Of a stretch of 64,000 nt of DNA, positions 46,642 to 57,393 are shown piece after piece. This DNA comes from Mycobacterium sp. ENV421 (GTDB taxonomy: Bacteria; Actinomycetota; Actinomycetes; Mycobacteriales; Mycobacteriaceae). A program made the position numbers and the translations under genes. The stretch lies in NCBI RefSeq assembly GCF_002887815.1, contig NZ_PDHO01000005.1, forward strand, positions 1-64,000. Reading direction: 5' to 3'. Below the pieces are notes generated by a model. That model worked only from the letters and a program-made list of their open reading frames with translations, ran no database searches and was not told the DNA's origin. Each line of letters begins with the position of its first letter. Position 1 is the stretch's first letter.

Positions 46642-47937
46642 TCACACCTTGCGAACGGCCGGCGGATGCCACGTACCGGCGATGGCCTCGCGGCGCGGGG
46701 CGTAGAGCCGCATCGTGACACCCAACGTTCCCAGCGGCGCGGGCAGCCAGTTGGCCACCTTCTCCGGGCCCGGGTTGCGGTGCTGCAAGTACAGATCCAG
46801 TGACCCGTCTGCGTTGTACTGCAGCGCATCTCGATCGCCGATCGCAAAGCGATCGATCTCGTTGGCGACCTGATAGCCCTCGGCGTCGTACATCGTCACC
46901 GACCAGAAGGCGTCCACCGGGGGCAACGTGCCGGCATCGAAGTGGATGACGTAGTCGTTCTCGCCGGCCAACGGTTGACCGTCGGCGTCGGTCACCAGCA
47001 TGGGATACACCGCATCTTCGGGAGGGTTGGCTCCCAGCCCTATCAGCGTGACGACGGCACGCCGCAGATACGCATTGCCGTAGACACCCATGCCCTCGCT
47101 CAGGGTCATCCACCCGTCGACGATGTTGCCCAAAGTCGGGGCGGACGATGTGATGGCGGCAAGTGCGTCCTGTGCCCCTGCCTCGATTTCGGCGCGTTCT
47201 TCGGCGGAGAACCGCTGGACATCGAACGGCTTACCCGCCTCGATTCCCAGGCCGGACAGCCGGGCCAGAATCGAAAAGTCGGTCGGGTGCGGCGGATTCA
47301 CGCTCAGCAAGTCCGCGGCATAGGACAGATAGTCGAGCGCTGCCATGGCGTTGACTTTGCGCAGCGGTTCGGTGGTGACGTCGTAGGACTCATCCCGGAC
47401 GAATGTCGGTGCTGCCACCGGCGTCAGGGTGTAGCCGTCCTGGACGGCATGCACCGCCGGGTAGTCAGCCGGCCCATTGGTCTGGGTGCGGCCGATGATC
47501 CACACATGCGGTGTCGGCGCGTGGATCACCGGAATGTCTTGCGGCAGCTCCCCGGTGTGACCGGGGCCGACGATCGCATAGCGCTGCGGCCCGGTTCCCG
47601 AGGTTCGCTTTCCGGGATTGGCGAAGACATCGGTCCACATGTCCAGCAGCGGCAGCATGAAGTACCGGTCGTCGGTGTCGGGGACGCCGAGGATCACCGG
47701 GCCCTGGGTCAGGTCGAGCCACGCCGACGAGTAGAGAGTGTCGAAGTTGGGGCGTACCACCGCGCGAAAGTCGGCGTCCGGGTACTGACGGACGTGGTGG
47801 AACTCGTTGGGCGGGCCCGCCCCGATGCCCGAACGGTTCAGCGTCTGCAGCCGCGAAACATCCATCGTCACCAACGGATAGAAGTAGACATAGGCCTCGT
47901 AGCTCAGCGTGCGCAGATCGGACGACAACGTAGTCAT
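46642..47937 (-). CDS. DUF1254/DUF1214 domain protein
   Basis: 431 residues, ATG at 47937. DUF1254 occupies about 10-150 (EAYVYFYPLVTMDVSR, VVRPNFDTLYSSAWLDL, YFMLPLLDMWTDVFANPG). DUF1214 covers about 320-425 (VDAFWSVTMYDAEGYQVANE and LPAPLGTLGVTMRLYAPR). No signal peptide, unlike some family members. The function is not established. Confidence 0.9.
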   Translation of the reverse strand: MTTLSSDLRTLSYEAYVYFYPLVTMDVSRLQTLNRSGIGAGPPNEFHHVRQYPDADFRAVVRPNFDTLYSSAWLDLTQGPVILGVPDTDDRYFMLPLLDMWTDVFANPGKRTSGTGPQRYAIVGPGHTGELPQDIPVIHAPTPHVWIIGRTQTNGPADYPAVHAVQDGYTLTPVAAPTFVRDESYDVTTEPLRKVNAMAALDYLSYAADLLSVNPPHPTDFSILARLSGLGIEAGKPFDVQRFSAEERAEIEAGAQDALAAITSSAPTLGNIVDGWMTLSEGMGVYGNAYLRRAVVTLIGLGANPPEDAVYPMLVTDADGQPLAGENDYVIHFDAGTLPPVDAFWSVTMYDAEGYQVANEIDRFAIGDRDALQYNADGSLDLYLQHRNPGPEKVANWLPAPLGTLGVTMRLYAPRREAIAGTWHPPAVRKV

Positions 47938-47951
47938 GGGCCTGGTCTCAC

Positions 47952-48815
47952 CTAGTCTCCCGGTTCCAGCGCGGCCTGTGTCTGCGCGGGGACACCGGCG
48001 CGCTTGGACCGCCGCAACCGTCGCTCCAGCCGCGTGGCCGCGACTGACAGTGCGAAGTTCGCGCTGATCATCAACACCGCGATCACAATCAGCGCCGGCA
48101 CGTAGTTGCCGTAGCTCGAGCCGACCACTGTTCCCTGGCGGACCATTTCGACGAACGTGATCTGGTAGCCGATCGCGGTGTCCTTCAAGACCACCACCAG
48201 CTGCGACACCAACACCGGCAGCATCGAGGTGACGGCCTGTGGCAACAGGATCGACCGCATCGTCTGGCCCCACCGCAATCCCAGCGCGGAAGCGGCCTCG
48301 CTCTGCCCGCGCGGAAGCGACTTGACCCCGGCACGCACGATCTCGGCGATCACCGCACCGTTGTAGAGCGTCAGACCCGTCACCACGCCGGCCAGCGCCA
48401 GATGCGTCGAGGCGAACACGTCATAGAGCGCGAACAGGAAATACGCGAAGATCATCATGATCAGCACCGGCACGGCGCGGAAGAACTCCACGATCACCGC
48501 CGACGGCCACCGGATGTACCCATTGTTCGACAGCCGCCCCATGCCCAGCGCGAAACCGAGGATCAGCGCCAGCACGATCGAGAGCGCCGCCGCCGTCAGT
48601 GTGCCTTCGATACCCGGCAGCACATAGGTCTTCCAGAGATTGCCGGTCAGGAACGGCTGCCATTTGGCCGCTGTCAGCTGCCCTTTGCCGGCCAGCTTGA
48701 CGATCACCGCCCAGACCACCAGGGCGGCAACGACAATCGTCACCGCCGTGACGATCCGATTGCGGACCCGCGCCCGCGGACCCGGCGCGTCGAAGAGAAC
48801 CGAAGCCGTGCTCAC
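47952..48815 (-). CDS. gluD: Glutamate/polar amino-acid ABC transporter permease
   Basis: 287 residues from a GTG that overlaps the gluC stop. Five to six membrane helices and the ABC EAA loop (ALGLRWGQTMRSILLPQAV). The first helix follows a basic lead (GPRARVRNRIV). With the three genes upstream it forms a complete importer. The name follows the gluABCD order known from Corynebacterium; substrate by analogy. Confidence 0.9.
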   Translation of the reverse strand: MSTASVLFDAPGPRARVRNRIVTAVTIVVAALVVWAVIVKLAGKGQLTAAKWQPFLTGNLWKTYVLPGIEGTLTAAALSIVLALILGFALGMGRLSNNGYIRWPSAVIVEFFRAVPVLIMMIFAYFLFALYDVFASTHLALAGVVTGLTLYNGAVIAEIVRAGVKSLPRGQSEAASALGLRWGQTMRSILLPQAVTSMLPVLVSQLVVVLKDTAIGYQITFVEMVRQGTVVGSSYGNYVPALIVIAVLMISANFALSVAATRLERRLRRSKRAGVPAQTQAALEPGD

Positions 48816-49492
48816 CTCGCCACCGCCAGACGCTTACCCAGCCACCCGAACAGCAGACCGACCGGTAGCGTGAGGATCACGAAGCCCAGCGCGAAGATCG
48901 TGCCCACGGTCACCAGCGCCGCGGTGTTCTCGATCATCCCCTTCATCAGCAGCGCCGCCTCGGCCACTCCGATGGCCGAGGCAATCGTGGTGTTCTTGGT
49001 CAACGCGATCAGCACCGAGCCGAGCGGAATGATCACCGAACGAAATGCCTGCGGCAACAGGATCATTCGCAGGTTCTGTCCGAATGTGAAGCCCAGCGAG
49101 CGGGCCGCTTCGGCCTGGCCCAGCGGCACGGTGTTCACCCCCGAACGCACCGTCTCGCACACGAACGACGCCGTGTAGACCGTCAACCCGAGCACCGCGA
49201 GCCGAAAATTGCTGTCCTCGATCGAGGTTGGCGAATTCGGGTCCACCAGGGTGATGCCCAGCGTCTGCGCGAGGCCGAACGAACAGAACAGGATGATCAG
49301 CGTCAACGGGGTATTGCGCACCACGTTGACGTACGTGGTGCCCAGCCAGTTGAGCATCGGCACCGGCGCCAGCCGCATCGCGGCCAGCACCGTGCCCAAT
49401 ATCAGCGCTCCGATCGCGGAGAACACCGTGAGCTGAATCGTCGTCCAGAACGCCTCGAAGATCTGGCCGCGATATTCGCCGAAGATGTCCAC
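48812..49492 (-). CDS. gluC: Glutamate/polar amino-acid ABC transporter permease
   Basis: 226 residues with about five membrane helices. EAA loop: EAARSLGFTFGQNLRMILLPQ. The N-terminal segment (IFEAFWTTIQLTVFSAIGAL) is the HisM-type permease start. It pairs with GluD as a heterodimer in the membrane. It lies 12 nt after gluB. Confidence 0.92.
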   Translation of the reverse strand: MDIFGEYRGQIFEAFWTTIQLTVFSAIGALILGTVLAAMRLAPVPMLNWLGTTYVNVVRNTPLTLIILFCSFGLAQTLGITLVDPNSPTSIEDSNFRLAVLGLTVYTASFVCETVRSGVNTVPLGQAEAARSLGFTFGQNLRMILLPQAFRSVIIPLGSVLIALTKNTTIASAIGVAEAALLMKGMIENTAALVTVGTIFALGFVILTLPVGLLFGWLGKRLAVAR

Positions 49493-49504
49493 GCCCGCGC
49501 GACC

Positions 49505-50341
49505 TCAGCAGCCGTCGAGGGCCGGCGGCGCCGGCGCGGGGACGCCTGCCGGGCCGAGGTTCTTGTCGAACGCAGCCTTCCAGGAGCCGTCGGCTTCCAT
49601 CTTCTTCACCGCATCAGTGATCTTGGTGCACAGCTCCTTGTCACCCTTCTTCAACCCGATGCCGTAGCGCTCCTCGGAGAACGGCTGGCCGACGATCTTG
49701 AACGCGCCGGGCGATTGCGCGGCATATCCGGCCAAGATCACCTCGTCGGTGGTCACCGCGTCGATCGCGCCGTTCTTCAGCGCCTCCACGCATGCCGAAT
49801 AGGTGTCGTACTGCTGCAGCTGCACACCCGGGTACTTGTCCTTGATCCGCTGCGCCGGGGTCGACCCGCTGACCGAGCACAGCTTCTTGTTGTTCTGCAG
49901 CGACTCCGCGCCGGTGATGTCGGTGTTGTCGGCGCGCACCAGCAGGGACTGGCCGGTCACCAGATACGGACCGGCGAAGTCGACCTTCTCCTTACGCGAA
50001 TCGGTGATCGAGTAGGTCGCGACGATGTACTTCACCTGGCCGTTCTGGATCAGGTTCTCCCGCTGCCCGGACGGGGATTCCTTCCACTCGATCTTGTCCT
50101 CGGGATAGCCGAGTTCCTTGGCGACGTACTTGGCGACGTCGACGTCGAAGCCGCTCATCGTGCCGTCCGGATTCTTCAACCCCAGACCGGGCTGGTCGAA
50201 CTTGGTTCCGATGACCAGCTTGTCGCCGCTGCCACCGCCGCCGCATGCGGTCGCGGCGAACGGCAGCGCCACGGCCAGCACGGCGGCGCCGACCCCACGC
50301 CAGGACAGACGGGGGATGGTAGGGCCAGAAAATATCGACAC
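49505..50341 (-). CDS. gluB: Glutamate-binding lipoprotein of the ABC transporter
   Basis: 278 residues from a GTG with AAAGGAA upstream. Lipobox with Cys near 33 (FAATACGGGG). Solute-binding family 3: KLVIGTKFDQPGLGLKNPDG, MSGFDVDVAKYVAKELG, VDFAGPYLVTGQSLLVR and AIDAVTTDEVILAGYA. It captures the amino acid outside the membrane. The C-terminus ends in a Pro/Ala tail with a final Cys. Confidence 0.93.
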   Translation of the reverse strand: MSIFSGPTIPRLSWRGVGAAVLAVALPFAATACGGGGSGDKLVIGTKFDQPGLGLKNPDGTMSGFDVDVAKYVAKELGYPEDKIEWKESPSGQRENLIQNGQVKYIVATYSITDSRKEKVDFAGPYLVTGQSLLVRADNTDITGAESLQNNKKLCSVSGSTPAQRIKDKYPGVQLQQYDTYSACVEALKNGAIDAVTTDEVILAGYAAQSPGAFKIVGQPFSEERYGIGLKKGDKELCTKITDAVKKMEADGSWKAAFDKNLGPAGVPAPAPPALDGC

Positions 50342-50360
50342 AGTGGGTGTTCCTTTCGCC

Positions 50361-51113
50361 CTAGTGGTTGAGGATCTTGCCGAGGAAGTCTTTGGCGCGC
50401 TCCGAGCGCGGATTGTCGAAGAACTCAGTGGGCGGGGCGTCCTCCACGATCGCCCCGTCGGCCATGAACACCACCCGGTTGGCGGCGCGGCGGGCGAAGC
50501 CCATCTCATGGGTGACCACCACCATCGTCATGCCGTCGGTGGCCAGGGACGTCATGACGTCCAGGACCTCGTTGATCATCTCCGGGTCCAGCGCACTGGT
50601 CGGTTCGTCGAACAACATCACCTTCGGCTTCATCGCCAGCGAACGTGCGATCGCCACCCGCTGCTGCTGGCCGCCGGATAGCTGGGCTGGGTATTTGTCG
50701 GCCTGGTTGGCGATCCCGACCCGCTCCAGCAACGACAGCGCGTTCTCGCGGGCCTTGTCCTTGGCGACCTTGCGCACCTTCACCGGCGCCAGTGCGACGT
50801 TCTCCAGGATCGTTTTGTGCGCGAAGAGGTTGAACGACTGGAAAACCATGCCCACGTCGGCTCGCAACTGCGCGAGTTTGCGCCCCTCCGAAGGCAATTC
50901 CACGCCGTCGATGGCGATCGTGCCCTCGTCGACGGTTTCCAGCCGGTTGACCGTGCGGCACAAGGTCGACTTGCCCGATCCGGACGGGCCGAGCACCACC
51001 ACCACCTGGCCGCGGTCGACCTCGAGGTTGATGTCTTTCAGAACATGCAGGTCGCCGAAATGCTTGTTGACGCCCTGAATCGAGATCATCGGCTTCTCGC
51101 CGCTGCGCCCCAT
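50361..51113 (-). CDS. gluA: Amino-acid ABC transporter ATP-binding protein
   Basis: 250 residues. Walker [10 protein letters not shown] is at 42-50, signature LSGGQQQRV near 145, Walker [14 protein letters not shown] and the switch His in VVTHEMGFA. The ATG at 51113 is preferred over one eight codons later because a TAGGGT -10 lies 8 nt before it. It powers GluCD. Confidence 0.95.
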   Translation of the reverse strand: MGRSGEKPMISIQGVNKHFGDLHVLKDINLEVDRGQVVVVLGPSGSGKSTLCRTVNRLETVDEGTIAIDGVELPSEGRKLAQLRADVGMVFQSFNLFAHKTILENVALAPVKVRKVAKDKARENALSLLERVGIANQADKYPAQLSGGQQQRVAIARSLAMKPKVMLFDEPTSALDPEMINEVLDVMTSLATDGMTMVVVTHEMGFARRAANRVVFMADGAIVEDAPPTEFFDNPRSERAKDFLGKILNH

Positions 51114-51121
51114 GCGTTCAG

Positions 51122-51127
51122 ACCCTA
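51122..51127 (-). promoter_or_regulatory. -10 element of a leaderless gluABCD promoter
   Basis: TAGGGT on the minus strand ends 8 nt before the gluA ATG. Confidence 0.5.
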
Positions 51128-51194
51128 CCCAGGTAACCCCCAGTTTGCCGAGCGTTGACCGATCCGCGATTTCTCACCGCCTCGTGGTGCTCCG

Positions 51195-51200
51195 TACGAT
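51195..51200 (+). promoter_or_regulatory. -10 element of a leaderless miaB promoter
   Basis: TACGAT ends 6 nt before the miaB GTG at 51207. Confidence 0.5.
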
Positions 51201-51206
51201 GAGCAC

Positions 51207-52742
51207 GTGACATCGGTGCTGACCAACGACAATCCGGCGGGCGAACTGCCCGGATCGGGCGATGGACGTACCGATGGTCGCACCTACCAGGTCCGCACTT
51301 ACGGCTGCCAGATGAACGTCCACGATTCCGAACGGCTCGCCGGGCTGCTCGAAGCGGCCGGATATCACCGCGCGCCCGAGGGCACCGACGCCGACGTGGT
51401 GGTATTCAACACCTGCGCGGTCCGGGAAAATGCTGACAACAAGCTGTACGGCAACATCAGCCACCTGGCGCCGCGCAAGCAAGCCGACCCCGAAATGCAG
51501 ATCGCGGTCGGCGGCTGCCTGGCCCAGAAGGACCGCGAAGGACTGCTGCAGAAAGCGCCCTGGGTCGACGTCGTCTTCGGCACCCACAACATCGGCTCAT
51601 TGCCCACGCTGCTCGAACGGGCCCGGCACAATCGGCAGGCTCAGGTCGAAATCGCCGAGTCGCTGCGGGAATTCCCGTCAACGCTGCCCGCTGCACGCGA
51701 ATCTGCTTACGCCGCATGGGTTTCCATTTCGGTAGGCTGCAACAACACCTGCACGTTTTGTATCGTGCCCGCGCTGCGGGGCAAGGAAGTGGACCGCAGG
51801 CCCGACGAGATCCTCGCCGAGGTGCAGTCCCTGGTCGACCAGGGCGTGCTGGAGATCAGCCTGCTGGGCCAGAACGTCAACGCCTACGGAGTCTCGTTCG
51901 CAGCCGGCACCCCGCGCGATCGCGGAGCGTTCGCCGCACTCCTGCGCGACTGCGGGCGCATCGAGGGGCTGGAGCGGGTCCGGTTCACCTCACCGCACCC
52001 GGCCGAGTTCACCGACGACGTCATCGAGGCGATGGCCCAGACCCCGAATGTCTGCCCCGCCCTTCACATGCCGCTGCAGTCCGGGTCGGACCGCATACTG
52101 CGCGCGATGCGGCGTTCCTACCGAGCCGAGAAGTATCTCGGCATCATCGAGCGCGTGCGTGCGGCGATGCCGCACGCGGCGATCACCACCGACATCATCG
52201 TCGGCTTCCCCGGCGAGACCGAGGACGACTTCGCCGCCACCCTGGACGTGGTGCGCCAGGCCCGGTTCAGCACCGCGTTCACCTTCCAGTACTCCAAGCG
52301 TCCCGGCACCCCGGCGGCCGAGCTCGACGGCCAGCTTCCCAAAGCCGTTGTGCAGGAACGCTATGACCGGCTCATCGAGCTGCAGGAGCAGATCTCCTTC
52401 GAGGAGAACACCGCCCAGATCGGTCGTGAGGTCGAGTTGCTGGTGGCCACCGGCGAAGGCCGCAAAGACGCCAGCACCGCCAGGATGAGCGGCCGCGCCC
52501 GCGACGGCAGGCTGGTCCACTTCACGCCGGGCGATGCCGCCCCGCGCCCCGGCGACATCGTGACCACCACGGTCACCGGCGCCGCTCCGCACCACCTGAT
52601 CGCCGATGCGCCGCTGCTGAGCCACCGCCGCACCCGCGCCGGCGACGCCCACGCGGCCGGGCAACGGCCCCGTACCGTCGGTCTTGGGCTGCCGCCGGTG
52701 GGCAGACCACAGATCGAGGAAACGACGGGATGCCAGCAATGA
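51207..52742 (+). CDS. miaB: tRNA-2-methylthio-N6-dimethylallyladenosine synthase
   Basis: 511 residues from a GTG. The N-terminal UPF0004 domain carries the auxiliary-cluster Cys in [14 protein letters not shown] (near 34), [10 protein letters not shown] and AVGGCLAQK. The radical-SAM triad is C178, C182, C185 in [21 protein letters not shown]-terminal TRAM domain covers about 425-485. It adds the methylthio group to i6A37 made by MiaA, encoded downstream in this window. Confidence 0.97.
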   Translation: MTSVLTNDNPAGELPGSGDGRTDGRTYQVRTYGCQMNVHDSERLAGLLEAAGYHRAPEGTDADVVVFNTCAVRENADNKLYGNISHLAPRKQADPEMQIAVGGCLAQKDREGLLQKAPWVDVVFGTHNIGSLPTLLERARHNRQAQVEIAESLREFPSTLPAARESAYAAWVSISVGCNNTCTFCIVPALRGKEVDRRPDEILAEVQSLVDQGVLEISLLGQNVNAYGVSFAAGTPRDRGAFAALLRDCGRIEGLERVRFTSPHPAEFTDDVIEAMAQTPNVCPALHMPLQSGSDRILRAMRRSYRAEKYLGIIERVRAAMPHAAITTDIIVGFPGETEDDFAATLDVVRQARFSTAFTFQYSKRPGTPAAELDGQLPKAVVQERYDRLIELQEQISFEENTAQIGREVELLVATGEGRKDASTARMSGRARDGRLVHFTPGDAAPRPGDIVTTTVTGAAPHHLIADAPLLSHRRTRAGDAHAAGQRPRTVGLGLPPVGRPQIEETTGCQQ

Positions 52743-53335
52743 GTCGCCACGACGAAGACCCGAGCGAGGCCTACCGCTCTGACATGGAGAAGGCCGAACG
52801 CAAGGTCGCCGGAGAGATCCAGCCGGGAGCCCGCGCCATGGTGGTGGCGATCCTGGTGTTCGTCCTGCTGGTGTCGCTGATCCTGCCGCACACCGGCGCC
52901 GCCCGCGGCGTCGACGTCCTGATGGGCGACGACAAAGCGCTCAGTGTCGGCATCGCGTTACCGTCTCGGCTGTTCACCTGGTTCGTGCTGGTGTTCGGTG
53001 TCGGCTTCTCGATGCTGGCCTTGACCACCCGGCGCTGGGTGCTGGCCTGGATCGCCCTCGCGGGGTCGGCGCTGTCCTGCGCGCTCGGTCTGCTGGCCGT
53101 ATGGTCCCGTCAGACCGCCGTGCACGGCCATCCCGGCCCGGGCATCGGGTTGTTGCTGGGCTGGGTGGCGGTCATCCTGCTGACCTTCCACTGGGCCCGG
53201 GTGGTCTGGACGCGAACCGCGGTGCAGTTGGCGGCCGAGGAACAGCGCCGTGCCGCCGCACGGGAAGGCCAGTCCCGCAGCCTGCTCGACGATGTCGACC
53301 ATCGTGAGCGCAAGCAGCCTCCCGCCGCGGGTTAA
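52730..53335 (+). CDS. Conserved membrane protein, Rv2732c-like
   Basis: 201 residues; GAGGAAA upstream favours the ATG at 52730, while an ATG at 52739 would give a 4-nt overlap with miaB. A charged N-terminus ([20 protein letters not shown]), four membrane helices between about 38 and 160, then a charged helical tail ([18 protein letters not shown]). The function is unknown. It follows miaB as in M. tuberculosis. Confidence 0.82.
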   Translation: MPAMSRHDEDPSEAYRSDMEKAERKVAGEIQPGARAMVVAILVFVLLVSLILPHTGAARGVDVLMGDDKALSVGIALPSRLFTWFVLVFGVGFSMLALTTRRWVLAWIALAGSALSCALGLLAVWSRQTAVHGHPGPGIGLLLGWVAVILLTFHWARVVWTRTAVQLAAEEQRRAAAREGQSRSLLDDVDHRERKQPPAAG

Positions 53336-54657
53336 CGCTTCTTACTGAGCGACTCGACTGCCGCGTCGGCCCATTGCCGCCATTGCTCGGCGCTGGCCCT
53401 GGCCGCTTCGGCATCTTTGGTGCGGCCCGCCGCTTCGGCCTTCTCGGCCTGCCGCTCGAACTGCTCGACCCGGGCGCGGAACTGCTCGGCGCGGGCCTGC
53501 GCCTCCGGATCGGTCCGCCCCGAGTCGGCGGCGTCGCGCACCTTCTTCTCGACCGCACGCAAGCGGCGTTCCAGATCGGCCGATCGCTCCCGCGGCACCT
53601 TGCCGATCGCATCCCACTTGTCGGTGATGTTCCGCAATGCCGAGCGGGCCGCGTCCGGGTTGGCGGTGTCGAGTTTCTCCGCTTCGGCCAGCAAGGCCTC
53701 CTTGGCGGTGGCATTGGCCTGGAATTCGCTGTCCCGCTCGGCATTCACCGCGTTGCGCGCGGCGAAGAAGGTGTCCTGGGCCGCCTTGAACCGATGCCAC
53801 AGGGTGTCGTCGACGTCCTTGGCTGCCCGGCCGGCCGCCTTCCACTCGGCGAGCAGGTCGCGGAACGCGGCCGCCGTCGCCGACCAGTCGGTGGAGCCGG
53901 ACAGCTCCTCGGCGCGCACGCACAACTGCTCCTTGGCCTGCCTGGCGCCGGCGCGTTCGCGGTCCAGGTCGGCGAAGTGCGAGCCCCGGCGCCGGTTGAA
54001 CGTTTCGCGGGCCGCCGAGTAGCGCTTCCACAGCGCGTCGTCGGTCTTGCGGTCCAGGCCGGTGATGGTGCGCCACTCGTCGAGAATTGCGCGCAACCGG
54101 TCGCCGGCGGCCTTCCACTGGGTGGAGCTCGTCGCCAGTTCCTCGGCTTCGGCGGCCAGCGCCTCCTTGCGCGCGGTCTGCTCGGCCCGGTGTTGCTCGC
54201 GACGGGCCCGATCGGCCGCCGCGGTTTCCTCGGCGTGGTCGCGGATCGCGGCCAGCCGCGCGGCCAGCGCGTCGAGGTCGCCGAGAACGCTTGCCGTGGG
54301 CAGGGTTTCAGCCAGAGAGGCAGCCGCGGCTTTGATCTTGCGGGCATCGCCGGTGCCGGAGGCCAGCCGCGTCTCCATCAACGTGACCTCGGTGGCGAGA
54401 TCTTCGAAGCGCCTGCCGAAATGGGCGAAGGCCGCCTCGGTGTCGCCGGCCTGCCACGAGCCGATATTGCGTTCGCCCTCCGAAGTGATCAACCAGACCG
54501 TGCCGTCGTCGTCGACCCGGCCGAACCGGTGCGGGTCACTCGATGGCGGCAGCACCACCGGCGCGGTGGGTGCGTGGGGCTTGGGGACGGGTCGCGGTGG
54601 TCCCGGTCGGGGAGCCGGCTTCGGGGCTCCGTCGGCGCTGGGTTGGTCGATTGTCAT
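53332..54657 (-). CDS. DUF349 repeat protein, Rv2731-like
   Basis: 441 residues. A Pro-rich start (about 1-40, [20 protein letters not shown]), a small [21 protein letters not shown] segment (shown in part), then repeated DUF349 helical units. Each unit carries a W-K-x-A or W-R-x-I core, for example [40 protein letters not shown] and [20 protein letters not shown]. The whole is a long helical rod. DUF349 proteins have been linked to ribosome-associated roles; the function here is not known. Confidence 0.88.
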   Translation of the reverse strand: MTIDQPSADGAPKPAPRPGPPRPVPKPHAPTAPVVLPPSSDPHRFGRVDDDGTVWLITSEGERNIGSWQAGDTEAAFAHFGRRFEDLATEVTLMETRLASGTGDARKIKAAAASLAETLPTASVLGDLDALAARLAAIRDHAEETAAADRARREQHRAEQTARKEALAAEAEELATSSTQWKAAGDRLRAILDEWRTITGLDRKTDDALWKRYSAARETFNRRRGSHFADLDRERAGARQAKEQLCVRAEELSGSTDWSATAAAFRDLLAEWKAAGRAAKDVDDTLWHRFKAAQDTFFAARNAVNAERDSEFQANATAKEALLAEAEKLDTANPDAARSALRNITDKWDAIGKVPRERSADLERRLRAVEKKVRDAADSGRTDPEAQARAEQFRARVEQFERQAEKAEAAGRTKDAEAARASAEQWRQWADAAVESLSKKR

Positions 54658-54872
54658 GGACTCGCCTCACCTACCCTCCGCGCGGTGTTCCCGCGCATCT
54701 GCCGCGCGACGCGGCGCCACTGCTGCACGTCCGGCGACCATGGTCACGGCCGCCGTCCTCGTTGGTATTGAACCAGGTCGATGCCACCCATGCGCCCGGG
54801 TTGGCTGGTCTGAGGTTGCGGACGACGTCAATCGGCGGGCACGCTGACTGCCCGAGCACGAGGAGATCAGTG

Positions 54873-55757
54873 ATGCACAGGTCGGACATCGCCACCCTGT
54901 TCGCTCTCGGGGCCGCGCTGCTGATCGCGATCGGCGACGTCATCCAGCAACGTTCCGCGCACGCCGTCACCGACCAGCAGGTCGGTCCCATCGCCTTGTT
55001 CCTGCAGTTGCTCAGGGACAGGACCTGGTGGCTGGGCAGCCTGGTCGCCGCCGGCGGATTCGCGCTGCAGGCCGCCGCCCTGGGGTTCGGCTCGGTCCTT
55101 CTGGTGCAGGCCCTGATCGTGACGTCTCTGCTGTTCGCGCTGCCGCTGAGCGCGCGCTTCGCGGGCCGGCGGATCACCCGCTACCAGTGGATCTGGGCGG
55201 TGCTGCTGGCCACGGCCGTTGCCGTGATCGTCACGGTCGGCGACCCGTCCAAGGGGCAGGCGCGGGCTGGGTTCGAGATGTGGAGCTGGGTGGCCGCCAC
55301 GCTGGGTCCGCTGCTGCTGCTGTGCCTGCTGGGTGCGCGGGTCTTTCGCGGCAAACCGGTGGCGGCGGTGTTGCTGGGGCTGGTGGCGGGTTCGTTGTGG
55401 GGGTTGTTCGCGGTCCTGATGAAGGGCGTGGTCGACGAACTCGATCACGGGATCGTGGCGGTGCTGAAGCTCCCCGAGCTCTACGTGTGGGCGGTGGTGG
55501 CCATCGCGGCGACGGCGATTCAGCAATCGTCCTTCCGGGCCGGGTCGATGGCCGCGTCGCTCCCGGCGGTCACGGTCAGCGAACCATTGGTCGCCTCGGT
55601 TCTCGGCGTCGCCATTCTCGGGGAGATGTTGCGCCCCGGCCGGTCCGGGTGGGCGTTTCTGGTGATCGCCGTCGTGGTGATGATTGCGGCCACAGTGGAG
55701 TTGGCGCGCACGGAGGCCGCGCCGATGCCGGATCCCGCCGCGCCGATACCCGGCTGA
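54873..55757 (+). CDS. EamA-like/DMT transporter, Rv2729c-like
   Basis: 294 residues; GAGGAG lies upstream of the ATG at 54873. About ten membrane helices with short loops and an internal repeat, as in DMT proteins (DIATLFALGAALLIAIGDVI at the start; LVASVLGVAILGEMLRPGRS near the end). The substrate is unknown. The 215 nt before it hold no other gene I can support. Confidence 0.85.
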   Translation: MHRSDIATLFALGAALLIAIGDVIQQRSAHAVTDQQVGPIALFLQLLRDRTWWLGSLVAAGGFALQAAALGFGSVLLVQALIVTSLLFALPLSARFAGRRITRYQWIWAVLLATAVAVIVTVGDPSKGQARAGFEMWSWVAATLGPLLLLCLLGARVFRGKPVAAVLLGLVAGSLWGLFAVLMKGVVDELDHGIVAVLKLPELYVWAVVAIAATAIQQSSFRAGSMAASLPAVTVSEPLVASVLGVAILGEMLRPGRSGWAFLVIAVVVMIAATVELARTEAAPMPDPAAPIPG

Positions 55758-55764
55758 CGGCCAC

Positions 55765-55770
55765 TAGCGT
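55765..55770 (+). promoter_or_regulatory. -10 element of a leaderless promoter for the Rv2728c-like gene
   Basis: TAGCGT ends 7 nt before the GTG at 55778. Confidence 0.45.
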
Positions 55771-55777
55771 GGGAGGC

Positions 55778-56464
55778 GTGCTGTCCGCCGTTGTCCTGAC
55801 GCCTTCGGCGCCCGTACTGGTGCCTGAACTGGCCGGTGCGGCCGCCGCCGAGGTCGCCGAGTTTCGCGACGCCGCGCTGGCTGCTGCTGCCGCGCTGCCC
55901 GATCGATGGGTCGCCGTCGGTGTCGGCGCCGCCGATCAGACCATCGAGCCCGACGCCCGCGGCACCTTCGCCGGCTACGGGGTGGACGTTCCCGTCGCGC
56001 TGTCCCCGGACGCGCCCGCCGCGGTGCGTGAGTTGCCCCTGTGCGCCCTGTTCGCCGGGTGGCTGCGCGGGCAGGCCAACCCCGCGGCCTGCGCGCAGGT
56101 CCGGGTGTACGACGCCGACCACGACGCCGGCCGGGCTCTGGAGTTCGGCCGGCTGCTGCGCGCCGAGATCGACACCACCGACGAACCGGTCGGTGTCCTG
56201 GTGGTCGCCGACGGCGCCAACACACTGACGCCGCCCGCGCCCGGCGGCTACGACCCCGACGCCACGGCCGTGCAGGCCGCCCTCGACGACGCGCTGGCCT
56301 CAGGTGACAGTGTTGCGCTGGCGGGGCTCCCCGGCGGCATCGTCGGCCGCGTCGCCTACCAGGTGCTGGCCGGGCTGGTGGGTTCCGGACCGCGGGAGGC
56401 CACCGAGTTGGCGCGGGGTGCGCCGTACGGGGTGGGGTACTTCGTCGGCACGTGGACGCCGTGA
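55778..56464 (+). CDS. LigB-like (class III extradiol dioxygenase-type) protein, Rv2728c-like
   Basis: 228 residues from a GTG. An Ala-rich protein with [20 protein letters not shown] at the start and [20 protein letters not shown] in the middle, then [19 protein letters not shown]. The layout recalls class III extradiol dioxygenase B subunits, but the usual metal His residues are not obvious, so catalysis is doubtful. Its stop overlaps miaA. Confidence 0.75.
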   Translation: MLSAVVLTPSAPVLVPELAGAAAAEVAEFRDAALAAAAALPDRWVAVGVGAADQTIEPDARGTFAGYGVDVPVALSPDAPAAVRELPLCALFAGWLRGQANPAACAQVRVYDADHDAGRALEFGRLLRAEIDTTDEPVGVLVVADGANTLTPPAPGGYDPDATAVQAALDDALASGDSVALAGLPGGIVGRVAYQVLAGLVGSGPREATELARGAPYGVGYFVGTWTP

Positions 56465-57378
56465 CCCGGCCGATCGCGGTGATCGGGCCGACGGGTACCG
56501 GGAAGTCGGCGCTGGCCCTCGACGTCGCCGAACGGCTCGGCGGCGAAATCGTCAACGCCGACGCCATGCAGCAGTACCGCGGCATGGACATCGGCACCGC
56601 CAAGCTCACCGTCGCTGAACGGCGCGGCATCCCGCACCACCAGCTCGACGTCCTCGACGTGGCGCAGACCGCGACGGTCGCGCGCTACCAGGAGGCCGCC
56701 GCCGCCGACGTCGAGGCCATCGCGTCGCGCGCAGTGCCACCCGTGATCGTGGGCGGCTCGATGCTCTACATCCAGTCGCTGCTCGACGACTGGGCGTTCC
56801 CGGCCACCGACCCCGAGGTTCGGGCGCGGTGGGAACACCAGCTCGCCGAGGTCGGGGTCGCCGCCCTGCACGCTGAGCTGGGCCGTCGCGATCCGGCCGC
56901 CGCCGAGGCGATCCTGGCCACCGACGGCCGGCGGATCGTGCGCGCGCTGGAGGTGGTCGAACTGACCGGCCAGCCGTTCGCGGCGTCGGCACCCCGGATC
57001 GGGACGCCCCGCTGGGACACGGTGATCTTCGGGTTAGATTGGGACACAAGCATTCTCGACGAGCGACTGGCGCAGCGCACCGACCTCATGTTCGAGGGCG
57101 GTCTGGTCGACGAGGTGCGCACGCTGCTCGACGCCGGCCTCCGGCAGGGCGTCACCGCCGCGCGCGCCATCGGCTACGCCCAGGTGCTCGACGCGCTGGA
57201 TGCCGGCGCCGGAGATCAGGATCTGGCCCAGGCGCGCGAGCTGACCTTCATCGGCACGAGGCGATATGTGCGCCGGCAACGGTCGTGGTTCCGCCGCGAC
57301 CATCGCATCCACTGGCTCGACGGCGCCGCCCCCGACCTTGCCGACCAGGTGATAGACCGGTGGCGGGACGTATCCTGA
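56461..57378 (+). CDS. miaA: tRNA dimethylallyltransferase
   Basis: 305 residues from the GTG at 56461 (GTGA overlap); a GTG three codons earlier is possible. P-loop [20 protein letters not shown] near the start, then [18 protein letters not shown] and [23 protein letters not shown] and [12 protein letters not shown] follow, and the C-terminus has [18 protein letters not shown]. It prenylates A37 of tRNA using DMAPP, upstream of MiaB action. Confidence 0.96.
   Translation: MTRPIAVIGPTGTGKSALALDVAERLGGEIVNADAMQQYRGMDIGTAKLTVAERRGIPHHQLDVLDVAQTATVARYQEAAAADVEAIASRAVPPVIVGGSMLYIQSLLDDWAFPATDPEVRARWEHQLAEVGVAALHAELGRRDPAAAEAILATDGRRIVRALEVVELTGQPFAASAPRIGTPRWDTVIFGLDWDTSILDERLAQRTDLMFEGGLVDEVRTLLDAGLRQGVTAARAIGYAQVLDALDAGAGDQDLAQARELTFIGTRRYVRRQRSWFRRDHRIHWLDGAAPDLADQVIDRWRDVS
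57371..57376 (+). promoter_or_regulatory. -10 element before a mini-ORF and dapF
   Basis: TATCCT at the end of miaA ends 6 nt before a GTG at 57383, which opens a four-codon frame (GTG ATC TAC GCA TGA) whose stop overlaps the dapF ATG. Confidence 0.4.
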
Positions 57379-57393
57379 TCAGGTGATCTACGC

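Noticed and set aside
53374..54771. 465-codon plus-strand frame inside the DUF349 gene
   Set aside because: Low-complexity Gly/Arg/Val composition with no motif; the DUF349 repeats on the other strand are clear.
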